From: DATAES01 sp963721305
Lineage (GTDB): Bacteria > Actinomycetota > Acidimicrobiia > Acidimicrobiales > JACDCH01
Direction of reading: 5' to 3'
Assembly (NCBI GenBank): GCA_963721305.1
Contig: CAVRIR010000005.1
Span: 310,001-374,000 of the forward strand
DNA length: 64,000 nucleotides
Made by a program: the position numbers and the translations under genes. The notes beneath the pieces were generated by a model, which worked only from the letters and a program-made list of their open reading frames with translations, did not search any database and was not told the DNA's origin. Of this stretch, positions 42,981 through 51,114 are shown piece after piece (the stretch's first letter is position 1; every line of letters starts with the position of its first letter).

Positions 42981-43826
42981 ATGCGCTTCGGGGTCACCAT
43001 GTTCGTCACTGACGTGTCGATCGGGATGATCGACCTCGCACGAGCGGTCGAGGAGCGAGGCTTCGACTCGATCTGGCTGCCCGAGCACACGCACATCCCG
43101 ACCAGCCGGCGCACTCCGTATCCCATGGGCGGCGAACTGCCCGACGAGTACCGCCGCTGCCTCGATCCCTTCGTCGGGCTGATGGCCGCGGCGATGGCCG
43201 CGCCGTCGTTGCGTGTCGGGACGGGGATCCTCCTCGTCGCGCAGCACGATCCGATCGTCGCAGCCAAGGCCGCCGCCACCGTCGACCTCCTGTCCAACGG
43301 ACGGCTCGCGCTCGGCGTCGGCTTCGGTTGGAACGAGGACGAGATGAACGACCACGGCGTCGAGTACCGCACGCGGCGCGACCGAGTGCGCGAGCACGTC
43401 CTCGCCATGCGCGAGCTGTGGACGAAGGAAGAAGCGACCTTCGACGGCGAGTACGTGTCGTTCCCGCCGACGTGGCAGTGGCCCAAGCCGGTGCAGCGCA
43501 ACGGACCGCCCGTGCTCGTCGGCGGCGCGGCCGGACCAAAGCTGTTCGACCACATCGCGGACTACGCCGACGGCTGGATCCCGATCGGCGGACGTGGCCT
43601 CACGAGCGCGCTGCCCGAGCTGCGCGAGCTCGTCGCTTCCCGTGGACGTGACCCCGACGCGCTCGAGGTCGTGCCGTTCGCGTCGATCCCCGACCCGGGC
43701 AAGCTCGACCACTTCGAGTCGATCGGCGTGACCGAATGCGTGTTCCAACTGCCGTCGCGCCCGGCCGAGCACGTGTTGCCGCTGCTCGACAAGCAGGCCG
43801 CGGTCATTGCCGACCGCCGCGCGTGA
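42981..43826 (+). CDS. F420-type LLM oxidoreductase (TIGR03619-like)
   Basis: The 281-residue protein begins MRFGVTMFVTDVSIGMIDLARAVEERGFDSIWLPEHTHIP and has VGTGILLVAQHDPIVAAKAAATVDLLSNGRLALGVGFGWNEDEM and VLVGGAAGPKLFDHIADYADGW. It is the first gene of a five-gene plus-strand chain in which each start overlaps the previous stop by 4 bases. Confidence 0.88.
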   Translation: MRFGVTMFVTDVSIGMIDLARAVEERGFDSIWLPEHTHIPTSRRTPYPMGGELPDEYRRCLDPFVGLMAAAMAAPSLRVGTGILLVAQHDPIVAAKAAATVDLLSNGRLALGVGFGWNEDEMNDHGVEYRTRRDRVREHVLAMRELWTKEEATFDGEYVSFPPTWQWPKPVQRNGPPVLVGGAAGPKLFDHIADYADGWIPIGGRGLTSALPELRELVASRGRDPDALEVVPFASIPDPGKLDHFESIGVTECVFQLPSRPAEHVLPLLDKQAAVIADRRA

Positions 43827-44302
43827 GACTCTGCTTCGTCTGCTGGGGCAACATCTGCCGCTCGCCCGCGGCCGAAGCGATCATGCGCGGGCTCGTCGAC
43901 GACGCCGGGCTGAGCGATCGCATCACCGTCGACAGCGCGGGCACGAGCAGTGAGCACCTCGGTGAGCCGCCGGACCGCCGCACGATCAAAGAGGCGCAGC
44001 GCCGCGGCCTCGACGTCCAAGGCCACCGCGTGTGGCGCTTCGAACGCGACGACTTCGACCGCTTCGATCTGATCCTCGTCGTCGATCGCGTCAACGAGCG
44101 ACGCCTGCTCGACCGCGCACCAGACGACGAAGCGCGCGCCAAGGTGAAGCTTCTGCGTTCGTTCGTGCCCGACGACATGTACGAGCAAGAAGTGCCCGAC
44201 CCGTGGTATGGCGGCGATAAGGACTTCATCCTCGCCTTCGATCTCGCCGAGGAGGCGTGCGTCGCGCTGCTCGAGCACATGCGTTGCCGGCTGCCTTCGT
44301 GA
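43823..44302 (+). CDS. Low-molecular-weight protein-tyrosine phosphatase
   Basis: The 159-residue protein has the LMW-PTP signature near its start: Cys7-W-G-N-I-C-Arg13-S in RLCFVCWGNICRSP (C-x5-R), DSAGTSSEHLGEPPDRR, and the general-acid Asp in EVPDPWYGGDKDF. It dephosphorylates phosphotyrosine. It starts at GTG 43823 overlapping the LLM stop (GTGA). The length is normal. No cognate tyrosine kinase is in the window. Confidence 0.93.
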   Translation: MRLCFVCWGNICRSPAAEAIMRGLVDDAGLSDRITVDSAGTSSEHLGEPPDRRTIKEAQRRGLDVQGHRVWRFERDDFDRFDLILVVDRVNERRLLDRAPDDEARAKVKLLRSFVPDDMYEQEVPDPWYGGDKDFILAFDLAEEACVALLEHMRCRLPS

Positions 44303-45033
44303 AGCGAAGGGCGGACGCGCCGCCCGACTTCTTCACCGCTGAAGCACGCGGACTTCAATGGCTCACCGAGGCGATGCCTCACGGCGGACCGAACGTTCCC
44401 CGTGTGCTCACCGTCGAGCGCGACGAGATCCACCTCGAACACATCGACCTCGCGCGATGGTCACCCGAGGCGGACGAGTCGTTCGGTCGTGCACTCGCGG
44501 CGATGCATCGGATGGGCGCGTCCACGTTCGGTGCGCCGGCCAATGGCTACATCGGCCCGCTCCCTCTGGACAACGGCGAGTCGGACGACTGGCCGTCCTT
44601 CTACATGACCCGGCGGGTCGAACCGTACGTCCGTCAAGCGGTCGACCGAGGATCGCTCCCCCGCGACGCGATGCGAGCCTTCGACGAGGTCGCGTGGCAG
44701 ATCAACGAGATCAGCGGTCCACCGGAACCGCCATCGCGCATCCACGGCGACCTGTGGCGAGGCAACGTGCTCGCGTCGCCCGACGGCCGAACGTGGGTGA
44801 TCGATCCTGCAGCCCATGGCGGCCATCGCGAAACCGACCTCGCCATGATGAGGCTCTTCGGCGGGTTCGGATCTCGCTGTTACGCCGCGTACGACGAGGC
44901 CTTCCCGCTGGCAACGGGACATGAGCACCGCGTCGCGCTGCACCAACTGCATCCGCTGTTGGTCCACGCCGTTCTGTTCGGCGCGAGCTACGGAGCGGAT
45001 GCGCTCCGCGCCGCCCGCCGCTCTGTCATGTGA
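44299..45033 (+). CDS. Fructosamine kinase-family protein
   Basis: The 244-residue protein has the ATP-site Lys in VKRRADAPPDFFTAEARGLQWL at its very start and the catalytic loop HGDLWRGNVL with the metal Asp in WVIDPAAHGGHRETDLAMM. Kinases of this group phosphorylate ketosamines for deglycation. GTG 44299 overlaps the phosphatase stop. Compared with the family it seems to lack about 20-30 N-terminal residues; a longer frame from 44257 would only partly supply them. Confidence 0.88.
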   Translation: MKRRADAPPDFFTAEARGLQWLTEAMPHGGPNVPRVLTVERDEIHLEHIDLARWSPEADESFGRALAAMHRMGASTFGAPANGYIGPLPLDNGESDDWPSFYMTRRVEPYVRQAVDRGSLPRDAMRAFDEVAWQINEISGPPEPPSRIHGDLWRGNVLASPDGRTWVIDPAAHGGHRETDLAMMRLFGGFGSRCYAAYDEAFPLATGHEHRVALHQLHPLLVHAVLFGASYGADALRAARRSVM

Positions 45034-45899
45034 GCGACCCGCGCGCGAGAGTGGCCCACATGCGCTTCGCGATCAAGACTTCGCCCCAGCACACCACCTT
45101 CGACGACATGCTCGCCGTGTGGCAGGCCGCCGACGAGATGGACATCTTCGAGTCCGGCTGGACCTTCGACCACTTCTATCCGATCTTCTCCGACCACACC
45201 GGCCCGTGCCTCGAGGGATGGGTCACGACGACCGCGCTCGCGCAGGCGACCAAGCGGCTGCGTGTCGGTGTGCTCGTGACCGGCAACGTGTACCGCCATC
45301 CCGCGGTGCTCGCGAACATGGCCGCCAGCCTCGACGTGATCTCGAAGGGGCGGCTCGAGTTCGGTATCGGCGCCGGGTGGAACCAGCAGGAGTGCGACGC
45401 CTACGGCATCGACCTTCCGCCGCTGCGCCAGCGCTTCGACATGTTCGACGAAGCGGTCGAGGTCATCGTCAAGCTGTTCACGGACACGAAGGCAGACTTC
45501 GCGGGGAAGCACTACCAACTCAGCGAGGCGTACTGCGAGCCGAAGCCGATCCAGCGTCCGCATCCGCCGATCGTCATCGGCGGCGGCGGCGAGAAGCGCA
45601 CGCTGCGGACGGTGGCCCGTTGGGCACAGCACTGGAACGTCCCGGGCGGCGGCGTCGACGTCTACAAGCAGAAGTACGACGTGCTGCGCGCGCACTGCGA
45701 CGACATCGGGCGCGATGTCTCCGAGATCACCACGTCGACCCACCTGCGATTCGATCCGGCCAACGTGGATGCGATCGTCGAAGAGGCGACCGCATTCGAC
45801 GACGCCGGACTCGATCTCGGAATCGTCTACCTGCCGCCGCCGCACACCCCCGCGGTGCTCGAGCCGCTGGCGCGAGCACTGCAGCCGCTCTCCGATTGA
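45030..45899 (+). CDS. F420-type LLM oxidoreductase
   Basis: The 289-residue protein includes MRFAIKTSPQHTTFDDMLAVWQAADEM, ESGWTFDHFYPIFSDHTGPCLEGWV, VLVTGNVYRHPAVLANMAASLDVISKGRLEFGIGAGWNQQECDAYG and PIVIGGGGEKRTLRTVARWA, typical for F420-binding luciferase-like enzymes. GTG 45030 overlaps the previous stop; ATG 45060 is an alternative start. It belongs to the same coupled chain as the phosphatase and kinase. Confidence 0.88.
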   Translation: MSDPRARVAHMRFAIKTSPQHTTFDDMLAVWQAADEMDIFESGWTFDHFYPIFSDHTGPCLEGWVTTTALAQATKRLRVGVLVTGNVYRHPAVLANMAASLDVISKGRLEFGIGAGWNQQECDAYGIDLPPLRQRFDMFDEAVEVIVKLFTDTKADFAGKHYQLSEAYCEPKPIQRPHPPIVIGGGGEKRTLRTVARWAQHWNVPGGGVDVYKQKYDVLRAHCDDIGRDVSEITTSTHLRFDPANVDAIVEEATAFDDAGLDLGIVYLPPPHTPAVLEPLARALQPLSD

Positions 45900-46672
45900 T
45901 CACGGTCGACGACCCCGACGACGCGCGGCTGGACGACTACCGGGGACTGCGCCTGCGGGAGGACCGCCTCCGCGACCACTTCGTCATCGAAGGACACGCC
46001 GCAGTCGCGGAGCTCCTGCAATCGCCGTATCAGCCACGATCCGTGCTCGTGCTCGATCGAAAGGCGGACCGCATCGCGCCCTTGATCGACGGCGTGGACG
46101 TTCCCGTGTACGTCGCGCCCGAGCCGGTCCTGCGCAACACGCTCGGGTTCAACCTCCATCGCGGCGTCATCGCGTCGGCCCATCGGACGCCCTTGCCCGA
46201 TCCCGCGACTCTGCTCGAGCGGTCGACTGCGATCGCGGTGCTCGAGGGGCTCAACGATCACGAGAACCTCGGTTCGCTCTTCCGCAACGCGCGCGCCTTC
46301 GGGATCGAAGCCGTGCTGCTCGATCCGCAGACCGCGGATCCGCTCTATCGGCGATGCATCCGCGTCTCGATGGGACACGTCCTGCGGTTGCCGTTCTCGC
46401 GCTTCGACGCATGGCCCGACGCGATCGACGAGATCCGGGACGCCGGCTTCACCGTTGTCGCCCTGACGCCATCGTCCCACGCACTCTCGATCGACGAAGT
46501 CGCCGCGTCTCGGCCGGACAAGGTTGCGGTGCTGCTCGGGGCGGAAGGACCAGGACTCAGCGACGACGCGATGGCGCGTGCGGACATGTGTGTCCGCATC
46601 CCGATGTCATCCGACGTCGACTCGGTGAACGTCGCAACGGCCGCGGCGATCGCGTTCCACCGTCTGAGTTGA
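45896..46672 (+). CDS. TrmH/SpoU-family RNA 2'-O-methyltransferase
   Basis: The 258-residue protein has the three SPOUT motifs in order: GLNDHENLGSLFRNARAFG (motif 1), VAVLLGAEGPGLSDDAM (motif 2) and CVRIPMSSDVDSVNVATAAAIAFH (motif 3). An N-terminal substrate-recognition region (FVIEGHAAVAELL) is typical of the rRNA/tRNA 2'-O-ribose methylases. TTG 45896 overlaps the LLM stop as TTGA. The exact RNA target is unknown. Confidence 0.92.
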   Translation: MITVDDPDDARLDDYRGLRLREDRLRDHFVIEGHAAVAELLQSPYQPRSVLVLDRKADRIAPLIDGVDVPVYVAPEPVLRNTLGFNLHRGVIASAHRTPLPDPATLLERSTAIAVLEGLNDHENLGSLFRNARAFGIEAVLLDPQTADPLYRRCIRVSMGHVLRLPFSRFDAWPDAIDEIRDAGFTVVALTPSSHALSIDEVAASRPDKVAVLLGAEGPGLSDDAMARADMCVRIPMSSDVDSVNVATAAAIAFHRLS

Positions 46673-46683
46673 CTTGCGTTCCC

Positions 46684-46707
46684 CGGCCACGCAGGCCGCG
46701 GTGGCCG
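46684..46707. terminator. Hairpin between convergent genes
   Basis: CGGCCAC (46684-46690) and GTGGCCG (46701-46707) form a 7-bp stem over a 10-base loop, 12 bp after the TrmH stop and 55 bp before the end of the opposing gene. No T-run follows. Confidence 0.35.
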
Positions 46708-46761
46708 CTCCTCCGCCTAGCGGCTCCGTCGCTCGCATGGTCGAGCACTTTCAGCGCCCTG

Positions 46762-47217
46762 CTAAGCGATTCCGGTCGCGTCGAACACCCAGGACAAGTC
46801 CGACTCGGCAAGACGCTCGTGCCACCACTTCGGCGCCGCGTCCATGAGCGTGGACTGGTTCCAGTAGTCCTTCCACAACGTGATGCGACCGTCACGCACG
46901 TGTTGCACGGACACGAACGGCAGCTCGACCCGCTCGCCCGTCGGGAATTCCCACACCTCGATGTGCTCCATCATCGACACCCCACCGTCGAAGACAGTCG
47001 TGACGGAATGGTGCGAGATCGACGACAGCGGCTCGAACCCGAGACGGATGCGCGCCTCGATGTCCTTCGGGCCACGGGCCGCAGCAGCCGCGCCGACGGG
47101 CACGTCGTAGTAGATGGTCTCGTCGGTGAAGCAGTCGCGCAGCCGGTCCCAGTCACGGGCATACAGCGCGTCCCACATCTCGTCGATGACACGCGGAAGG
47201 GTGCCGGCGTCGCTCAC
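46762..47217 (-). CDS. NTF2-like (SnoaL/limonene-epoxide hydrolase-type) protein
   Basis: The 151-residue protein has the NTF2 cone pattern: VIDEMWDALYARDWDRLRDCFTDETIYYDVPVG, MEHIEVWEFPTGERVELPFVSVQHVRDGRITLWKDYWN and a final SWVFDATGIA. Members act as small epoxide hydrolases, cyclases or isomerases. It starts with GTG 47217, overlapping the amidohydrolase stop, so it belongs to that unit. Confidence 0.82.
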   Translation of the reverse strand: MSDAGTLPRVIDEMWDALYARDWDRLRDCFTDETIYYDVPVGAAAAARGPKDIEARIRLGFEPLSSISHHSVTTVFDGGVSMMEHIEVWEFPTGERVELPFVSVQHVRDGRITLWKDYWNQSTLMDAAPKWWHERLAESDLSWVFDATGIA

Positions 47218-48932
47218 CGCACGCCCCGAAGGAGCACGCCAGGACGAGCACCCGTGTCCTCGCCGCACTCGAACGTCACTTCGCCGGCGTTGATCGTGGC
47301 CTCGTAACCGTCGCTGCGCTGGATCAGGCGCGACGCGTCGCCCGGCAGGTCCGACACGAGCTCGGGGCGGTGCAGCTGCAACCGGTCGAAGTCGATGACG
47401 TTGACGTCACCCTTCATGCCCGGCGTGAGCAGGCCACGGTCGCCGAGACCGAACAACGCTGCGGTCGCTCCGGTGAGCTTGTGCACAGCCACCTCGAGCG
47501 GGATGCGGTCGTGCTTCCGGTCGCGCGCCCAGTAGCTGAGCAGGTACGTCGTGGTGCTCGCGTCGCACGTCTGCCCAGCGTGCGCGCCGCCGTCACCGAG
47601 CCCGAACGCAGACGTCGGATGCATGAGCATCTCGCGCGCCGCGTCGAGGTTTCCGTCCGTGTAGTTGAGCACGGGTGCGTTGAGCAGCTCACGGCCGCCA
47701 TCCACCAGCAACAGGTCGTAGAGCGTCTCCCACTGCGACCGGCCCTCGGTCGCGGCGATGCCGGCGACGCTGCGCGACGGCGGCGGCTCGTAGTCGGGCG
47801 GGTCGCCGAGCACGTAGATGCGCGACGGATGCATGAACCCGGAGACGATCGGGTCGTTCTCGAGGCTCGTCGCCTCCTGGATCAACCGGGCCCGCAGGTC
47901 GGCGTCGTTGCGCAGCTTCGCTTCCTGCTCGCGCCATGGCAGCAGGCCGATCGAGGCCCACGTCGGGCAGAAGTTGAACGGATGGAACGTCTGCAGACCG
48001 AGTAGCAGCGACACCGTGCGCCCGTGGACCTGCGGACGCACACGCGCCCCTTCCGCCGCGGCCGCCGACGCGAGATCGAGCATCCGCCGCCAGGCCTCGG
48101 GGTCGTTGTTGTTCTGGTTCAGCGCGAAGGTGACGGGACGGCCGATCGCCGCCGACAGCCGGCGCATCCAGTCCATCTCCTTCTCGGGCGCGGCCAGGTC
48201 TTCGCCGAGCGCGCCGGCGGGAGCCAACTCGAACACCGCGGTTCCGAGCTCGCCGAGCACGCTGCCGATACCGAACAGCTCGTCCTCCGCCGCGAACGTT
48301 CCGGGGACGGGCTCACCGTCGATGGCGCGATGCGCAAGCGTGCGCGACGTCGAGAAGCCGAGCGCGCCCGCCTCGATGCCCTCGCGCACGATCGCCGCCA
48401 TCGCCTCGATGTCCTCGGCCGTTGCCGGTTCGTTGCGCGCGCCGCGTTCGCCCATGACGAACCCGCGCACCGCGCCGTGCGGAACCTGCGTACCGATGTC
48501 GATGGACTTCGGCAGCCCGTCGAGCGTGTCGAGGTACTCGGGGAACGACTCCCATCCCCACTGGATGCCAGCCGACAGCGCCGCACCGGGGATGTCCTCG
48601 ACGCCTTCCATCAGGCCGATCAGCCAGTCGTGTCGCTCTTGCTCGACGGGCGCGAACCCGACGCCGCAGTTGCCCATGACAACGGTCGTGACGCCGTGCC
48701 AGCACGAGGGCGTGAGCAGCGGATCCCAGGTGACCTGGCCGTCGTAGTGCGTGTGGATGTCGACGAAGCCGGGCGTGACGAGCAGTCCGTCCGCGTCGAT
48801 CACGCGGCGGGCGTTGCCGTCCACCTGCCCCACCTCGGTGACGCGGCCGTCCGAGATGGCGACGTCAGCCGTCCGTCCGGCTGCACCGGTCCCGTCGACC
48901 ACCCTCCCACCCTTGATCACGAGGTCATGCAT
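47214..48932 (-). CDS. D-aminoacylase-like amidohydrolase
   Basis: The 572-residue intact protein has VIKGGRVVDGTG, the metal HxH in TPGFVDIHTHYDGQVTWDP, HGVTTVVMGNCGVGFAP, and GLGDGGAHAGQTCDAS (conserved Asp) near the C-terminus. It matches the frameshifted gene at 28223-29987 in layout. These zinc enzymes deacylate N-acyl-D-amino acids or hydrolyse related amides; the substrate is unknown. ATG 48932 gives a family-like start; a GTG at 48953 is also possible. It overlaps the NTF2-like gene in GTGA. Confidence 0.88.
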   Translation of the reverse strand: MHDLVIKGGRVVDGTGAAGRTADVAISDGRVTEVGQVDGNARRVIDADGLLVTPGFVDIHTHYDGQVTWDPLLTPSCWHGVTTVVMGNCGVGFAPVEQERHDWLIGLMEGVEDIPGAALSAGIQWGWESFPEYLDTLDGLPKSIDIGTQVPHGAVRGFVMGERGARNEPATAEDIEAMAAIVREGIEAGALGFSTSRTLAHRAIDGEPVPGTFAAEDELFGIGSVLGELGTAVFELAPAGALGEDLAAPEKEMDWMRRLSAAIGRPVTFALNQNNNDPEAWRRMLDLASAAAAEGARVRPQVHGRTVSLLLGLQTFHPFNFCPTWASIGLLPWREQEAKLRNDADLRARLIQEATSLENDPIVSGFMHPSRIYVLGDPPDYEPPPSRSVAGIAATEGRSQWETLYDLLLVDGGRELLNAPVLNYTDGNLDAAREMLMHPTSAFGLGDGGAHAGQTCDASTTTYLLSYWARDRKHDRIPLEVAVHKLTGATAALFGLGDRGLLTPGMKGDVNVIDFDRLQLHRPELVSDLPGDASRLIQRSDGYEATINAGEVTFECGEDTGARPGVLLRGVR

Positions 48933-48953
48933 CCCGATGGTCCTTCCTCTCAC

Positions 48954-49002
48954 TCACTTCCGAACTCCTCGCACTTCCGAACCCCTCTCACTTCCGAACT
49001 CC
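48954..49002 (-). repeat. Three tandem 17-bp repeats at the edge of element E
   Basis: TCACTTCCGAACTCC, then GCACTTCCGAACCCC, then TCACTTCCGAACTCC, with a 17-bp period. The third copy runs into the distal end of element E, so the element's end was amplified. Confidence 0.8.
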
Positions 49003-49045
49003 GGGGAGAAACGGGCGCCATCGCGCCCGTTTCCATCCAACATTC
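48996..49045 (-). repeat. 50-bp post-stop hairpin element, copy E
   Basis: On the minus strand, GAATGTTGGATGG, stem with loop GATG, TCTCCCCGGAGTTC, starting 5 bp after the FadA6-like stop. Confidence 0.92.
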
Positions 49046-49050
49046 GCGTC

Positions 49051-50199
49051 TTAGAGGCGTTCGATGATGGTCACGTTGGCTTGGCCGCCGCCTTCGCACA
49101 TGGTCTGGAGTCCGTAGCGGCCGCCGGTGCGCTCGAGCTCGTGCAGCAGCGTGGTCATGAGCCGCACGCCGGTGGCGCCGAGCGGATGGCCGAGGGCGAT
49201 GGCGCCGCCGTTGACGTTCACCTTGTCGAGGTCGGCGCCCGTCTCCTTCTGCCATGCGAGCACGACCGAGGCGAACGCTTCGTTGATCTCGACGAGATCG
49301 ATGTCGTCGAGGGACATGCCGGTCTTGTCGAGCGCGTGCGCGGTTGCGGGGATCGGTGCCGTGAGCATCCACACTGGATCGTCGCCGCGCACCGAAAGAT
49401 GGTGGATGCGGGCGCGCGGCGTGAGTCCGTGGTCGCGCAACGCCTGCTCGCTCACGATCAACATGGCGGCCGACGCGTCGGAGATCTGCGACGCCACCGC
49501 GGCCGTCAATCGTCCGCCCTCGACCAACGTGGGCAGCGACCGGATCTTCTCCCAGTTGGGCTCGCGCGGTCCTTCGTCGTGGTCGAGTCCGGCGAGCGGC
49601 GCGATCTCGGCGCCGAATCGTCCTTCCTCGCGTGCCCGCAACGCCCGCATGTGCGACTCGACGGCGAAGGCCTCCATGTCGTCGCGAGTGATGTCCCACT
49701 TCTCGGCGATCATCTCGGCGGACCGGAACTGCGACACCTCTTGCGTGCCGTAGCGCTTCACCCAACCAGTCGACCCCGAGAACGGATCCTCGAAGCCGAG
49801 CGGCTGCCCCGCCGTCATCGCCGAGGAGATCGGGATCATCGACATCTGCTGTACGCCGCCGGCGACGACGACGTCGGACGTGCCCGAGAGCACCGCTTGC
49901 GCGGCGAAGTGCACGGCCTGCTGCGACGAACCGCACTGCCGATCGACCGTGGTGCCGGGCACGTGATCAGGAAGTCCCGCGGCGAGCCAACACGTGCGTG
50001 CGATGTCGCCCGCCTGCCCGCCGATCGTGTCGACGCAGCCGAACACCACGTCCTCCACCGCACCCGGGTCGATGCCGCTGCGCTCGACCAGCGCGCTCAA
50101 CGCGTGCGCACCGAGATCGGCCGGATGGACCTGCGACAGCCCGCCGCCCCGCCGGCCGACCGGTGAACGCACTGCTTCGACGATGTACGCCTCACTCAC
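49051..50199 (-). CDS. fadA6: FadA6-like steroid 3-ketoacyl-CoA thiolase
   Basis: The 382-residue thiolase has the nucleophile Cys89 in TVDRQCGSSQQAVHF, VNVNGGAIALGHPLGATG with the catalytic His, and LQTMCEGGGQANVTIIERL. By eye it matches M. tuberculosis FadA6, encoded in the KstR2-controlled HIP degradation region, more closely than FadA5. It would thiolyse a 3-keto acyl-CoA at the end of C/D-ring breakdown. It is last in an operon with EchA20, IpdA, IpdB, IpdC and two FadE proteins. Confidence 0.9.
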   Translation of the reverse strand: MSEAYIVEAVRSPVGRRGGGLSQVHPADLGAHALSALVERSGIDPGAVEDVVFGCVDTIGGQAGDIARTCWLAAGLPDHVPGTTVDRQCGSSQQAVHFAAQAVLSGTSDVVVAGGVQQMSMIPISSAMTAGQPLGFEDPFSGSTGWVKRYGTQEVSQFRSAEMIAEKWDITRDDMEAFAVESHMRALRAREEGRFGAEIAPLAGLDHDEGPREPNWEKIRSLPTLVEGGRLTAAVASQISDASAAMLIVSEQALRDHGLTPRARIHHLSVRGDDPVWMLTAPIPATAHALDKTGMSLDDIDLVEINEAFASVVLAWQKETGADLDKVNVNGGAIALGHPLGATGVRLMTTLLHELERTGGRYGLQTMCEGGGQANVTIIERL

Positions 50200-50208
50200 A
50201 GGATCGCC

Positions 50209-51078
50209 TCACACTCCGATCGCACGACCGACACGGTCGCGATGCCAACTCGAATCACCCCATGCGCGACTCAATGCCCACGTGCGCTTGAGCCACAGGT
50301 GCAGGTCGTATTCAACCGTGTAACCGATCGCACCGTGACATTGCAGTGCCACCCGGGCGACGAAGGACGCCGCGTCGGATGCCATCGCCTTCGCCATCGA
50401 CACGTCACGACTCGCGGTCTCGGCCGCCGTCGCCACCGAGTACGCCGCCCGGTACACGGCCGGACGGGCGAACGAGAGATCCTTCAGACCGTTGGCGAGG
50501 TGGTGCTTGACCGCCTGGAACGAGCCGATCGGCACGCCGAACTGCTTGCGGTCCCTCACGTAGCCGACCGTCAGGTCGAGCATCGCCTGACCGAGACCGA
50601 TCAACTGCGCGGCGGTTCCGAGCGCCGCGCGGTCGAGGGTGTCGTGGTCCGCCGGCTTCGACGGGCGTTCGATGCGATGCACCGGACGGCTGAGGTCGAC
50701 CGCGTCGAGTGGGACGAGCAGATCACGCGGCACCTCGGTGCCGTCTCCGGCGAGCACGACGTCCGACCGGTCGGCCCACGCAACGAGTTGGCCGTCCGCC
50801 AGCGCGACCATCCGATCGCCGAACCCGAGCGGCGCGGCCACCATCGCCGTCTCGACGACGGGGAACGCGATCGCGGCGTAGCCGGTCTCTTCGAGGATCG
50901 GGACGAGCGTCATCTCGTCGAGGCCGAGTCCGCCATCAGACTCGGGGACGAGCACGGACATGACACCCATCTCGGCCAGCGCGTCCCACGTCGCCCGCTT
51001 GTCGTAGGGCTCGTTCGCGAGCAGGTCGTGCACCGCGTCCTTGAACGCGAGCTGGTCATCGGTGAGCGCGAACCTCAT
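50209..51078 (-). CDS. Acyl-CoA dehydrogenase subunit, FadE31-33-like
   Basis: The 289-residue ACAD is short, with the helical N-terminus RFALTDDQLAFKDAVHDLLANEP and the C-terminal domain QFGVPIGSFQAVKHHLANGLKDL and ALQCHGAIGYTVEYDLHLWLKRTW. The central FAD/substrate domain is shortened and no catalytic Glu is evident. Such truncated FadE proteins form alpha2beta2 heterotetramers with a partner; the gene next door at 51107 is the likely partner. ATG 51078 lies just after a run of 8-bp repeats. Confidence 0.85.
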   Translation of the reverse strand: MRFALTDDQLAFKDAVHDLLANEPYDKRATWDALAEMGVMSVLVPESDGGLGLDEMTLVPILEETGYAAIAFPVVETAMVAAPLGFGDRMVALADGQLVAWADRSDVVLAGDGTEVPRDLLVPLDAVDLSRPVHRIERPSKPADHDTLDRAALGTAAQLIGLGQAMLDLTVGYVRDRKQFGVPIGSFQAVKHHLANGLKDLSFARPAVYRAAYSVATAAETASRDVSMAKAMASDAASFVARVALQCHGAIGYTVEYDLHLWLKRTWALSRAWGDSSWHRDRVGRAIGV

Positions 51079-51082
51079 GTGT

Positions 51083-51114
51083 TCATGCCCTCATGCCCTC
51101 ATGCCTTCATGCCC
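51083..51114. repeat. Tandem 8-bp repeat (4 units) between two fadE genes
   Basis: TCATGCCC occurs four times, the third as TCATGCCT. On the coding strand each unit contains ATGA. The first includes the stop of the upstream dehydrogenase; the last precedes the start of the next by about 5 bp. Confidence 0.85.
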
